Shown here in pieces: positions 43,546 to 55,660 of a DNA stretch of 64,000 bases (position 1 is its first letter; each line of letters begins with the position of its first letter). The notes under the pieces are model-generated. The model did not search any database. It was not told where the DNA came from and was given only the letters and a program-made list of their open reading frames with translations. The DNA lies in contig NC_089275.1 in the NCBI RefSeq assembly GCF_963678975.1, positions 14,229,682-14,293,681 of the forward strand, read 5' to 3'. Source of the stretch: Dysidea avara (Eukaryota > Porifera > Demospongiae > Dictyoceratida > Dysideidae). The translations under genes were made by a program, and so were the position numbers.

Positions 43546-43949
43546 TTGAATTGTACATTATATATATAGTATGTATATTGCTGCACTACATGCATCATTG
43601 CTATATTATTGTTTAAAAGGTATACATGTATGTAACACATGATCCTAGCTCATGATCTCATATGCTTTTGTCCCAAGGAAATACACAACTGTAAAACTGG
43701 AGCTCTTCAACATTTTTAAACATGAAATTATAAATGTTTTTTTTTCTGCATGTGATAATCAGCATTGCTAACTAGTTACTTGTTAATCACACTTTAATTT
43801 TGTATGATCCAAATGTAACACTGATTTCATATTTAACATGTCTATTTAATTGATCATGTATGCACATCTGCACATGCACGTATCATGCATGCATGTAGCC
43901 AATTCTTGTTTGTTGCCAGCATGCTTTATCTTTTGAGTCATTAGACAAT
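43546..43949. other. 3' flank of TRAF-like gene D
   Basis: AT-rich, non-coding; presumably 3' UTR and flank. Confidence 0.4.
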
Positions 43950-44310
43950 TAGGCCAGCCTGAGTCAAATACGCTCAAAATTTTGCCCAAAATATATACTT
44001 TCAGGAATTTCCCATAATTTTCACCTAATATGCTTCTCAATGTTCCCATTATGCTCCTACGTTAAAAATCTTGGAACATTTTAATCAGTGAATGCTCTAT
44101 TAGAGTATTTCACTACAAAGTGACACAATTTTATTTAATTATGGAGTATCGATCTATAAGGAACTACTTTGCAGTTTCCACTGACTGCTCTATTAGGGAG
44201 TATTAATCTATTTTCATGGAATTAAACTCCATAGTTTGAAATACCCATCTAATATGCGCTTAGCATTATGCTGGCATAGCACTCCTGGACCAGCCTATTA
44301 TGCTTTTTAT
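43950..44310. repeat. Dispersed repeat with CTCTATTAGAG motifs, copy 1
   Basis: GAGTCAAAT, GCTCAAAAT, TTTCAGGAATTTCCC, TTGGAACATTTTAATCAGTG, ATGCTCTATTAGAGTATTTC and GCATTATGCTGGCATAGCAC occur in the same order at 61436-61810. The two copies differ by indels. No terminal inverted repeat or coding sequence was found. Confidence 0.75.
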
Positions 44311-44965
44311 ATGCTTACATATTTAATGCAGGTCTATATATAGGCAATGCCTGCAGGCTGCAGACTCTCAGATGTGGAAGTCAAGGTGACTAGTAGGGGT
44401 TGTTGGAGTATAATGGTATTGGAGTGACACCTTCTTCAAATATCAGTGTTTTCAATAATAGCTTAGCTTTTATTGTTACTGAGCATGCACGGTCAGCACA
44501 GCTGGTTAACCAAAAGAGAAAATGCAACATCAAGCAAGTATATATGCATATACAATTAATACTGCCATTAGAAATGGATTATAAATGCTCCTCCAAAAGG
44601 AAATCTAATGAATAAGCATTGTCGGGGAGAAAAAGATCTAGGGTCATGAGACTAATCACATATGCAATCACTGATGGACTGGACTCGTCTTCTTTTTTTA
44701 TGGCAAAAGGCAAATACATTTGGGCAATTGCTTATTGTTACACTGAATTAATTAATGTAGAATGTGTAAGTGGACCTGCACATGTCAACTTTTATTGCCT
44801 TTTCATTCTTGGAGTTGTATATGCACAATTAACAACTTGCTGAGCAGGTATATTATTAAGCTCATCAATCTGTACAGAAATAGAATCACCATACATTGTC
44901 AATGTGATGGCCATCCCCTGATTGAAAACCATCATTGTTAAAATGAGAGAGTATAATACATTAAG
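44311..44965. other. Non-coding stretch
   Basis: No recognisable gene or element. Confidence 0.4.
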
Positions 44966-45142
44966 TCAAGAGTAAATAATGGAAGAGGCGCGGCTGTCTT
45001 CTGTACCAGACGTGTTGATAAGCCTCTAATCAATACTTCCATAATTTGCGAGATTTTACTAACAAATCCGATTAACTCTACGCGCTCATTTTTGATGGTC
45101 TATGTGGCAGTTAGATACTCTCTCTTCCATTATTTACTCTTA
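44966..45142. mobile_element. TCAAGAG-type MITE
   Basis: TCAAGAGTAAATAATGGAAG and CTCTTCCATTATTTACTCTT are inverted ends. This is the same family as 25244-25549 and 39217-39506. The right tip is altered, so the duplication cannot be read cleanly (TTAAG lies on both sides if the right tip is shortened). Confidence 0.7.
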
Positions 45143-45299
45143 AGTACATGCATGAAAAACCTCAGTCACATGCGACCACAAAGACTGGCTCAAAAACAAA
45201 AAGAAACCAGTGTGGGCATGGCAAGGGTGAAAGTACAAATATATAATGCTACAGTTATCTCTAATTATAAGTTACAAGATCCAGAGTTTAAGTAGGGCA

Positions 45300-45580
45300 G
45301 AGCCACTCCCTGCAGTCTCGTGCCATAAATTTTGAGATGCTGTAATGCAAATCTTTGAGGCACTATCTAAAATCTGTCTCACTGATGCTTTTGATATTGG
45401 TAAATCTTGAGCAATAAAATGAAGAACATTCAAAGTGTTGTTGACAGAAAATTATTGGTAATGTCCTAGTACACTAATTTCAAAGGTTTCATAGAAGGTT
45501 GAAGAGTTCAGCAGATCTAATTCTGCTAGAATTTGATGGTATCTACTTTTGTCTTGTTTATATACGAGATCAAACCTGTG
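45300..45580 (-). pseudogene. Possible LINE C-terminal fragment
   Basis: Minus-strand translation gives RSDLVYKQDKSRYHQILAEL-like sequence (the first residues vary by frame), then YETFEISVLGHYQ and ISKASVRQILDSASK. The pattern resembles the C-terminal tail of some LINE polyproteins (an RY-x-x-L-x-EL region, an EV/I-x-x-x-G strand, then a helix). Short and without upstream reverse transcriptase, so the assignment is weak. Confidence 0.35.
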
Positions 45581-47817
45581 AGAGGTGATGATCCTCATTA
45601 ACATAAGAATTTACATTATGTGTAGCACAGCATAATATAGTTCAGGGATTAATTGCGGAGTGTTCTGGTAATATTAAAATTAGCATTAAAGTCTGTAAAG
45701 GGTTTCCAGGAGTATCCCTTTGGATTATATGTAACTACTTGAAATATTAACTACTAGCTTCCAAAATCAGGGATCCATCATGGAGTGGGATACATTATGT
45801 TAGTTAATTAATAGTTTTTCACATCACAGTATCAACTATCATTTGCAGTAAGAAAGATCAAGATACTCTAATAAAGCAGTCAGGTGGTATCAAACACTCT
45901 AATAGAACAGTCATTTAACTGCAAAGGAAACCCTTTTCAAAATTCCTGTGCGTGCCCATGCAGTGATTTTAAAGAATTTTGCTTACTGTCTCGATACTTA
46001 AGTAATTGCGCAGTACAGCTGTCTTGGGAATTGGTCATTAAATGTTGAAGATTGTTGTATTAGAACTATAGTATTTATCATAGTAATTCAGATCAAGATA
46101 TCTAACTATATTCAATATGCATGCTACATTCCTGACAGTGTACTGTACAATCCCTGGACCATGCATCATAGCACAAGTGTAAATATCCAAGGCAGCAAAA
46201 CTTAGTCTAGTATGCAGCTAGCAGAAGTTGAAATAATTGTATAGCTAATTGTAAATATAACTGTGTGTTTAAAATCTGTACAAAAATTAATGGAAAATAA
46301 TTCATGCAGTCTTGTAAACCCAAAACTATACTTTGATCTATGGAAATATGATTTAAAGCCATCAAAAACCTTGGTGGTATCTACATATAAGAAAATATAG
46401 CACTTGAACTGCTCTATACAATGCCACCCAACATTGCTGTGGTGACAGTTTCACTGTTGATTACGATCTACCATGCTCCATACATTTTTGTATTGGAACC
46501 ATAGCTACATTTTTTCAGTGAATTCATGTCTGTAGCCGTTATTTAAATGAATAAAAATAACTCATTTTCATTGTGTATTATTATGATGTTCTTATGATGG
46601 TTTTTAATAGCAGCTGGCACTAATGCAGCAGCACCCATCATTTTAGGGGGTAAACCCTACTAAGCAGCTGAGTACTACCACACTGTTTTATGTTTGTGGA
46701 TGAAACAGTTCATTATGTGGTAGTGATTAGTGAATCAGCTTATTTGGCAGTGTAAAGCTTATTGGGCCACATAGGCGTACACAGCTATTAGTTTCTCATT
46801 CCCACTGTTTTTTATATGTACTGCATCAAGCATCATTGGTGCACCCATGCAGTCAGCATCTTTAAAAGTTAGTAATCAGCTAGCTACAACTGAGAAGATT
46901 GAATTTTGACCCAAGTGAGATTGAATTTTGAACCAAGTGAGTTATCTAGATTTCAGCTATCCACATATAGCTAGGGGGCATGTTACTAATTCCTATGGCT
47001 TCATATATTGCAAAATCTTGGTTTTCATTGATCTGTGCCTATAGCTTTCCATCATGATCATCAGTTGCATTTGTGGTACATAAAAATCACTATTTCCAGT
47101 TAGAAGTACTGACTTTAAGACCCAGTTTAGTATTTTAGACCTACAGCATGGGAATTCTACAAATTTTGAATCTAGCCTCCCAATTTTGGTTCTTAAACTG
47201 TTGTCTGCTACCTAAGTATATTATTTTTAACAAAAGTACGTATGGAAGTAATTTTTTGGAGTATTTTGATCAAATGAATCCTAAGGTCGCTGTTCCTAAC
47301 TCTCGTGGCACTAGCTATTCAATCCAGGTTCACTCTTCCTAATGCTATACAACCGTGTTTCTTAACTGGACAAATGAGTCCTAGTGTTTAAGTATCAAAC
47401 AACTGGCTACTTGTACACTGTGACTGCTGACCAGCTAAATTCCACTTCATTAGTATTATTAACTTAAAAATCAAAATTATTGTAACTCCCTGTATCCACT
47501 AGTGGTATTTGTCTTCAGAGAAGGAACCATATAGCCAGTGCATAGCCGTATGATGGGTAGCTAGCCAGACCGCTTTTTTTTCTTTTCTGTTGTGTAGAGT
47601 AGGGGCTGGAAAAAGGGTCTGCCTGGCTTACTCTGTGTGTAACATTCCAGGATAAATGTTGATTGCAGCTGATTGGCAAAGCCCTAAACTTGCATGCATG
47701 CACACCATTCATCACTAGAGAACCAGGTATACAGCTATATGGATCATGCTATGCTTTTGAATCCAGGGGTGGATTCAGGGGGTTCAAAGGGCTCCTGGAA
47801 CCCAAAGAGCCTAAATA
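45581..47817. other. Non-coding stretch, about 2.2 kb
   Basis: No exon with recognisable domain. Features seen: a pair of CTCTAATA(A/G)A motifs at 45868-45910, and an isolated fragment CTATTAGTTTCTCATTCCCA near 46790 that may be one end of the Harbinger-like family. GGGGTGGATTCAGGGGGTTC at 47765 resembles the CAGGGGCGG family's end. Confidence 0.45.
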
Positions 47818-48058
47818 TGTGACTAGGCTGCTGCGAAAACAGGGCATGTGGACACAAACTACACCCTGTCACATAACAGGTCGTATCTCAGGGACGGAAT
47901 AGAATATTATTTGTTTGCAACTTTTAGCATAAAGTCAATAAAAATGTTTTAAGTATTTGTGACCATAGTACAGTGGCATTAAAAGTTATGGGTGATGAAA
48001 GTTAAAAAAGTAGGTAAATTTATGTGCCCACATTCCCTGTTTAACAGGCCAGGTCACA
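47818..48058. mobile_element. Inverted-repeat element (TGTGAC ends)
   Basis: TGTGACTAGGCTGCTGCGAA with AACAGGGCATGTGGACAC is mirrored by GTGCCCACATTCCCTGTT ... GGCCAGGTCACA at the right. It belongs with the elements at 1027 and 21226. Non-coding, 241 bp. Confidence 0.7.
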
Positions 48059-48591
48059 ATTTACTTGATGAGCTGCTGCCAAGTCTAATCCAGTGCATCA
48101 AAATCATTTTGTTAATCAAGTAAGTAGCTACTCATTTCAAACATTACTGGTGACAAAACACTCATTTCAACACCTTTCTTCATGGCAGAACCACTTAACA
48201 CTACTACCCCAGCATCTTCATATGGAATCGCATGCTTACCTTTTTTGTTGTTGTTTATGTTTTGTTGTAATGTACATATTTTCATCATTAATGATGGTTT
48301 TTCTTCTGTCATTTCGGTGGTTTCAAAGCTGTACATGCAGTTAGCTACTTATAAAGACTTCAGTTGCATTCCTAAATGGTAAATCAATTTAACAGTGATA
48401 CATTGCTGGAGAGTATTTAGCTATTTGCTATGAAATATTACTGTTAGATAGCTAAATTTAATTATTACCAAGTTCCAGAGTGGAACCGGGTCAATGCCCA
48501 AAAAATCTTGTGCTTTTAGAGGGCTTCACCAATCAGCAGCAATCAATGTTACACAGAATTCTTAACGTAGGTACACCAGACCCTCCCCTCC
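48059..48591. other. Non-coding stretch
   Basis: No gene recognised before the CA array. Confidence 0.4.
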
Positions 48592-49594
<1,003 letters not shown>

Positions 49595-49713
49595 GCCGAG
49601 CACAAAGTAGTTCGATCGCTACCCGGTGAAGAACACAAACTAAAGCTGACCCTAACACTATAAATGCAGGAGGTTTGCCTGTTAAACACTGTTTGAAGGT
49701 AACCTTTTGGTTA

Positions 49714-50459
49714 GGCCACTACAATGAGATAACTTGTTTCTCATCAACCGCCCGCACCAAAATTTTCCCATGCAAACTCATTATTGCACGAGATTGCAGC
49801 ATGGCTTTTTTTTGAGTGTAGTGTTAGTGGGTTTAATTATCACGTAGAAAAGCACTATTTCTATGGAAAACTGCAATCCCATTGAGATACAGACACTATT
49901 TTTGAGGCTTTTTTTTTTACTTCTGTGTTGATTAGAGTGCTTTCTGGAGCATCAACAACCACCAAGGCATCAACAGTGAGTGCTACAGTGTATATACACT
50001 AGCATTGGGTACTGTGACCTGCATGCCCTATGTGGAGGAGGGCCATAATATCTTACTGAAGAGTCATAGTAGCTTTAGTGTTGCTACTTCTGCCACAAGC
50101 TTGCACAGCCCCTCCCCCTAATAAAACTGACTAGCCTACACGTGCTAACACCGCTGCTGTACTGGGGTATGATACATGACCCCAAGACTGGTGGAAGTCT
50201 CGTAAAGGACTTGAAAGCTTTGTTACTGAAGTTGAAGTTTATGTGAACTCAGTCGGAGTTTTACCCTTAGCGTGCACCAGTGCTTGGTGTGCACCCAGCC
50301 AATAACCTAAAATAAAGGATTATTATACTGGTTTTGTACAAATATATACATCCTGCAATTTTATAGCTATGGCTTGTGCAATAATGAGATAACCCGCCCG
50401 CCCGCATGTGTTACTCTATGAGAAGTTGATGAGAAACAAGTTATCTCATTGTAGTGGCC
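49714..50459. mobile_element. PIF/Harbinger-like MITE, TTA target
   Basis: GGCCACTACAATGAGATAAC and its complement are inverted over about 35 bp, including GTTTCTCATCAA. TTA is duplicated at 49711-49713 and 50460-50462. CCGCCCGC lies inside each end as in the other family members. It ends 173 bp before the membrane protein gene and so may affect its promoter. Confidence 0.9.
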
Positions 50460-50632
50460 TTAGTTTGAGGCGTTTGTGAGGGCAGCTATCACGTGACGAG
50501 GCAATGCTTTCGAAATAAAGCGAGTTCAAAACATTACCTGACTCAGCTGAGTGGTGGCGTTGTTATTAAGCCAGTACATGTTTACAAGGAGTGTGCTGTT
50601 TTTAAGGAATAGCCGTCTAGCTACTAAGCACT

Positions 50633-51226
50633 ATGGTGCATTTCCAGTGCGATAGGTTGATCGAATTCGTGATGGATGTAATAGTTCTACTAGGACGTGG
50701 AGTGCTACTTCACGTTGGTAGTGCATTGCTTTCACTTGGGCTCACTATCCCCTTTGCTGTAGCAGTTGGTGAACTAACTGGTACCGGTTTAATTTCTGTG
50801 ATTGTTCAGGGTGCAGCACTGATCCTGGAGTTGCCAATGTGCATACCACACTGCGCTGTCATTGGCTCGAAAAGATGTTTGAAGTACACTGTATTTCATG
50901 TAATTTATGTTTCAATATTTCTTTTAACTATAACTTCGATGAACATTGCATCAGCAGTACTTTTGGCAATAAGCACGGCTATACAGACTGACACTGTTGG
51001 AGAGAAGGTTTTTGGAGGGATTTCTACATTTTTTATCCTTTTTCATACTTTGTCAACACTGGCATTCCATCTTCAATTATGTGTTGCAGTTTTTGATCAA
51101 AAGCCTGCAGCTCCTTCTAACGAGATGAAGTCAGCTAAAGCACAACCTGACAACCAGACACTTCAATGCAGCAATGACAATGATAAGCAAATCATCAGTG
51201 GCAATGGAGAAGATGTCAAAAATTGA
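50633..51226 (+). CDS. Small four-helix membrane protein, unknown family
   Basis: Intronless open frame of 197 aa. Hydrophobic segments lie at about residues 14-44, 52-74, 86-116 and 127-155, followed by a hydrophilic tail of about 42 residues rich in Lys, Asn, Asp and Gln. There is no cleavable signal peptide, so the first helix probably serves as signal anchor. Helix number and length resemble tetraspan proteins such as MARVEL or TMEM families, but I see no diagnostic motif and do not assign one. The start ATG is preceded by ACT, and no other ATG lies close upstream in frame. AATAAA occurs at 51253-51258 and again near 51399. It lies between a MITE upstream and a converging LINE remnant downstream. 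Confidence 0.7.
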   Translation: MVHFQCDRLIEFVMDVIVLLGRGVLLHVGSALLSLGLTIPFAVAVGELTGTGLISVIVQGAALILELPMCIPHCAVIGSKRCLKYTVFHVIYVSIFLLTITSMNIASAVLLAISTAIQTDTVGEKVFGGISTFFILFHTLSTLAFHLQLCVAVFDQKPAAPSNEMKSAKAQPDNQTLQCSNDNDKQIISGNGEDVKN

Positions 51227-51498
51227 ATTTAAAAATACACTGGGACTCATGCAATAAATTTATAATAGGTTGTAGTGATTTCATACTATAATTGCATTGA
51301 CTTGTTTATTTTGGCTGTTGTATATCTATTCACCTATTCATGTATTAGTCTCCCATAGGTTAACCATCTGTCTCAGTATTGTTAAAGTGTTGTAGTTAAT
51401 AAATGTTCTTTGTTAGTTTTGCACTTTGTACTTTATATATATATATTTATGATTGTAAAACTCACAAATTTGAGTATAAAAACAATGTCTTTAGATTA

Positions 51499-52400
51499 TT
51501 AATTACTGTTTTTCATTGAATGTGTCAGTGTTGATTGAAGAATACTATCAAAATCATTTAGGGAAAAAATATCATTGATTGGTAGTTGATTCCATAGGGT
51601 AATTGATCTTGGGTAAAAACTAAATTTGTATGCATCAACAGTAGCAGATGGTTTGATGAATTTATCCTGGTTTCCTCGTAAACATCTTGTAGAATGTACA
51701 ATATAACTGGGGATAGGAAGCTCTACTAGGTGATTGACAATCTTGTAGAACATCAAGAGACGAAGCCTTGTATGGTGGTACACTATGGATTTTAACTTTA
51801 GTGAATTTAGGATATGTGCTATACTACTTAATCTGTGGTAATTTGACACAATAAAACGAGCAGCACGCTTCTGAATAGCTTCTAGTTTATTGATGTAGTA
51901 TTGCATGTGTGGGGACCAAACTGTTGCAGCATAGTTTAAAATTGGTAGAACAAATAATTTATCTTGTAGGCATCTGAAACACTCTTTGGTTACAGTGTTT
52001 CAGATTTCTTCGTAAGAATGCTAAAGTGTTATTAGCTTTTTGGCAAACAGTGTCCACATGATGGTTGAATGTAAGCTTGCTATCAAAATTGATACCCAAG
52101 TATTTAGCATTTACAACAGGATTCAGTTTTTTGCCATGGAGGGTGTATCCCATAATGTAAGGATTATGTTTTAATGTGATTGTTAACATCATGCATTTCT
52201 CTATATTGAATTTCATCCCCCAGGTCTCTTCCCATATTTCCAGTTTTCTCAAGTCTTCTTGAAGTATTTTAGCATCATCCGCTGTATCAATCTTTCTGTA
52301 CAAAATACAGTCATCAGCGAATAAACGACAGGAAGATGATAAATTGGTGGTAATATCATTAATATATGCTAAAAATAATTATGGTCCCAACACACTTCCC
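51499..52400 (-). pseudogene. 5'-truncated Jockey/CR1-like LINE, reverse transcriptase
   Basis: Minus-strand fragments in order: GSVLGP then a stop, YINDI, CRLFADDCILYRKI (the FADD catalytic motif near 52290-52330), WGMKFNIEKCMMLTI, AKYLGINFDSKLTFNHHVD, then a frameshift near 51965 into VLPILNYAATVWSPHMQYYI and KLEAIQKRAARFI, ending near 51499. This is the palm-to-C-terminal part of a non-LTR reverse transcriptase; endonuclease and the first palm motifs are absent. A stop near 52380 and the frameshift make it inactive. Its truncated 5' end abuts the Gypsy element. Confidence 0.85.
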
Positions 52401-52569
52401 TCCCCTCTTTACCTCGTAACTTTTTTAAATAACCCTGTATGTTTGTACCAATTCATTCTGTACTTTACTATGATATTGAGTTTAACTGTGAAGTCTTGAA
52501 CGTGTGCGCTCCGGCTATACTTACTTAACTAGTCACAGTTATTACAGTGGCGACGAGGATTAACTGGCT

Positions 52570-53511
52570 ATGACAGCTACAGTAGCAGGGATTCATGGAA
52601 CTATTGGGGAATTCAATTCTACTCAAGAGGATTGGACCTCTTATGTTGAGAGACTATAGCAGTACTTCGCAGCAAATGATGTAGCAGAAGGCAAACAGAA
52701 GGCTGTACTTCTAAGTGCTTGTGGAGTAGCTACTTACCGTCTCATCAAAAATCTTTCAACTCCAGAGAATCCTGCAGACAAATCATATACTCAGCTAGTC
52801 AAACTGGTACAGGATCACCATAATCCAACACCTTCTGTGATAGTGGAACGCTTCCGGTTCAACTCCCGTAATCGCCAACAGGGCGAGTCAGTTGCAAATT
52901 TCATAGCAGAACTGCGACATCTAACCAGATATTGTGAGTTTGGAGGTGCTTTAAATGACATGCTACGTGACAGATTGGTGTGTGGCATAGAGAATGGCCG
53001 CATACAACGACGATTACTTGCAGAGCCCAACTTGACCATGGACAAAGCAGTGGAGATTTCAATTGCCATGGAGTCGGCAGATCGCAATGCAAAGGACTTG
53101 CAAAAGACTCAGCTCCCTGCAGTGAATGCTGTTCGACCACCAGTAAAAACTCACTCCAAAGCTCGCTCCAATGCCCCACCCCAATCTATTGGTAATGTGT
53201 CACGCACACGAGTGGTAGAGTGCAACCGATGCGGAGGACCACATCTTGCAACAGAGTGCCAGTTCAGAGATACTGAGTGCCATTTGTGTAAAAAGAAAGG
53301 ACACTTAGCACGCGTTTGCCGCAGCAAGAAGGCAGACACAGGCAGACATCCACACCAAAGGAAGAAAACTAAAAGAGTTTATTCCCAGAAAACCCATTCA
53401 GTGGTAGCTACAGAGACAGCGGAGAATGACACTGACGCTTCCGCATACACTTTATTTAATGTTTCTAGCTCTCCTTCTAAACCGTATGTTGCATGTTACA
53501 GTGCAGATTAA
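52570..53511 (+). pseudogene. Gag of the Gypsy element, one stop codon
   Basis: Starts with ATG at 52570; a TAG at 52657-52659 interrupts after 29 codons, then the frame stays open to 53511. The capsid-like part contains RFRFNSRNRQQGESVANFIA. Two CCHC zinc knuckles follow: CNRCGGPHLATEC and CHLCKKKGHLARVC (53221-53322). It overlaps pol, which lies in the +1 frame. In the family Gag packages the RNA and the knuckles bind nucleic acid. Confidence 0.8.
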
Positions 53512-54799
53512 TGGGGCCGAGCTACCGATGGAAGTAGACACAGGAACCTCATTAACTCTAATAGGCAAGAGCACTTTCGACAAATTATGGGAAGCTCAAG
53601 CAGCCCCACCCCTTCAGTCCACCAACAACAAACTCAGAACTTACACTGGGGAAAACATTGAGGTACTGGGTGTTGCTAATATTGATGTATCTTTTCAGGA
53701 GCAGAATCACAACCTGCAGCTACTAGTGGTTGCAGGAGATGGCCCTAGTCTTTTGGGCTGTGATTGGTTGAGTAAGATCCGCTTGAACTGGGCAGAATTG
53801 TACCACACTCAGCAACCAACCATTACCTTACAAGACCTTCTGGATAAGCACAAGACTGTGTTCAGTTCAACATTGGGAATGGTGAGAGGGGTCACTGCTA
53901 AACTTCATGTTGATCCACAGGCTAGACCCAAATTCTACAGACCACAATCAGTACCCTATGCCATGAGAGAGAAGGTTGAGGTGGAACTGGAACGCCTCCA
54001 TAAACAAGGCATCATTGAGCCAGTACAATTTTCTGACTGGGCAGCCCCAATTGTGCCAGTTCTGAAGCCAGATGGTAGTGTCCGTATTTGTGGTGACTAC
54101 AAATTGACAGTGAATTCAGTTGCCAAACTTGACACTTATCCACTACCACGTATAGATGATTTGTTCACATCATTGTCTGGTGGGAAATACTTTTCAAAGC
54201 TCGATCTGGCTCAGGCCTACCTACAACTACCCTTGGATGAAGATTCAAGGAAGTATGTGACCATAAACACACAGAAAGGGCTCTACCAGTACACCAGACT
54301 TCCTTTTGGAGTAGCCTCAGCTCCTTCTATTTTCCAAAGGACAATGGAAAACTTACTTCAAGGTATACCAAAGGTCTGCATGTTTTTGGATGATATTTTA
54401 ATAACGGGAGCCACTGAAACAGAACATTTGAACAATTTACACGAAGTTTTGACTCGCCTGGAGCAAGCAGGTATGCATTTAAGGAAGGATAAGTGTGCGT
54501 TTTTACTTCCTCAGGTGGAATACTTGGGACACAAAATCTCCCAAACTGGTCTACATCCTACAAAGGAAAAAGTCAGAGCTATTGTTGAAGCTCCTGCCTC
54601 GCAGAATGTTTCCCAGCTGAAGTCCTTCCTAGGAATGTTAAACTATTACAGCAAATTTTTACCCAATTTGTCTTCTGTTTTAGCTCCACTTTACAGTCTT
54701 CTACACAAGAACACAACTTGGCAGTGGGGAATGCCACAACAAACTGCTTTCAAAGAAGCAAAGAAACTGTTAACCTCATACATGACCACAAACCCCTAA
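53426..54799 (+). pseudogene. Pol of the Gypsy element (protease, RT, partial RNase H)
   Basis: Open for 457 codons. An aspartic protease motif VDTGTSLTLIG lies near 53537. Reverse transcriptase follows with FSDWAAPIVPVLKPDGS, FSKLDLAQAYLQLPLDE, LPFGVASAPSIFQRTM and the catalytic FLDDILITG near 54385. The RNase H region is broken: the start is joined near 54780 to a DHKPL-like segment whose ACCACAAACCCCTAA is tandemly repeated, giving a stop. No integrase. The downstream GGCACTCTG ... CAGAGTGCC forms a small hairpin. Not functional on its own. Confidence 0.85.
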
Positions 54800-54886
54800 C
54801 TGGCACTCTGACCACAAACCCCTAAGTAGCCAGAGTGCCTTTTTTAAAGTGCGCTCCGGCTACTTACTTAACTCACAGTTATTACA

Positions 54887-55660
54887 TAGGTAGCTATGTA
54901 GTAGTTTGGCATAGCACACAGGTCAGATTGAACTAATAGCTAGAGCTGTTTTTTGCTTGAAATTATTGCCATTCAAATTTTAATTTACATAACACTCTGT
55001 ATTCCCAGTTGTGATGTACATGTTATTTACATGTTTCTGACTCCCTGTATTCACAAGCTTGGTCTTCTCACATGCAGGATAGCACATCAATGTCTCAAGA
55101 TATAAGCTGTTGTCAGTTTATATACATACTGCATATATGCACTACATACATGTGTTAGCTCATGGAGGTGATGATGGGGCATTGATACACACAATATTTT
55201 TTTTGTTGATCATTTATTTATTTAATAATTAGGCATTACAGCATAAGTGCTGAAGGTGTTAAAGTACTGTATGTTTGAAAAGTCAATGACAAGAGCAAAA
55301 AATCAATGACTCCATTTGTGTAGCCTCAATTGAACCTGCAGCCATGCTCAAACGCTTACAGGAGTTTGCCAGGTAGCCAGCTTTCTCTGTGCCAACTTCA
55401 TCCATAGGAACCTTAGTGAGTGACTTTATTGTTTCAAAGTGCCTCAAGTGGAACCAAATTGATAAATTTTTGTTAAGGCCAACAAGAATTAATAGTCCTG
55501 CCACAAACTGTTTTAAAGATTTTAAGCACTGTATGTTTGAAAAGTTGATTGAATCTTAATGCTTGATAATGATGTGTCCATGGATTCAAATACAAGGGCT
55601 ATTTCTTTAGACCAAAAACCATGTGTACGTGTTCACTTGGTAATTAACACTGTAAAGTAA
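54887..55660. other. Non-coding stretch
   Basis: No gene or complete element recognised. Short repeats of ACTGTATGTTTGAAAAGT at 55266 and 55528 are seen. Confidence 0.45.

Larger units (their letters stand above)
52436..54886 (+). mobile_element. Internally deleted Ty3/Gypsy LTR retrotransposon
   Basis: The 3' end of the 5' LTR (GTGCGCTCCGGCTATACTTA, ending TTACA at about 52546) recurs in shortened form at 54848-54886 (GTGCGCTCCGGCTACTTAC ... TTACA). TGGCGACGAGGAT directly after the 5' LTR is a primer-binding-site-like sequence of the kind seen in Mag-like Gypsy elements. Gag and pol follow. RNase H is cut short and integrase is missing, and the 3' LTR lacks most of its length. The 5' LTR start is not resolved and no target duplication was found. 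Confidence 0.8.

Noticed and set aside
51499-52303. Two minus-strand frames as possible host genes
   Set aside because: They are consecutive pieces of one LINE reverse transcriptase separated by a frameshift, with the FADD motif just upstream.
53426-53512. Independent ATG start for pol
   Set aside because: Gypsy pol is normally reached by frameshift from gag; the overlap in the +1 frame fits that, and residues before the protease show no conserved domain.
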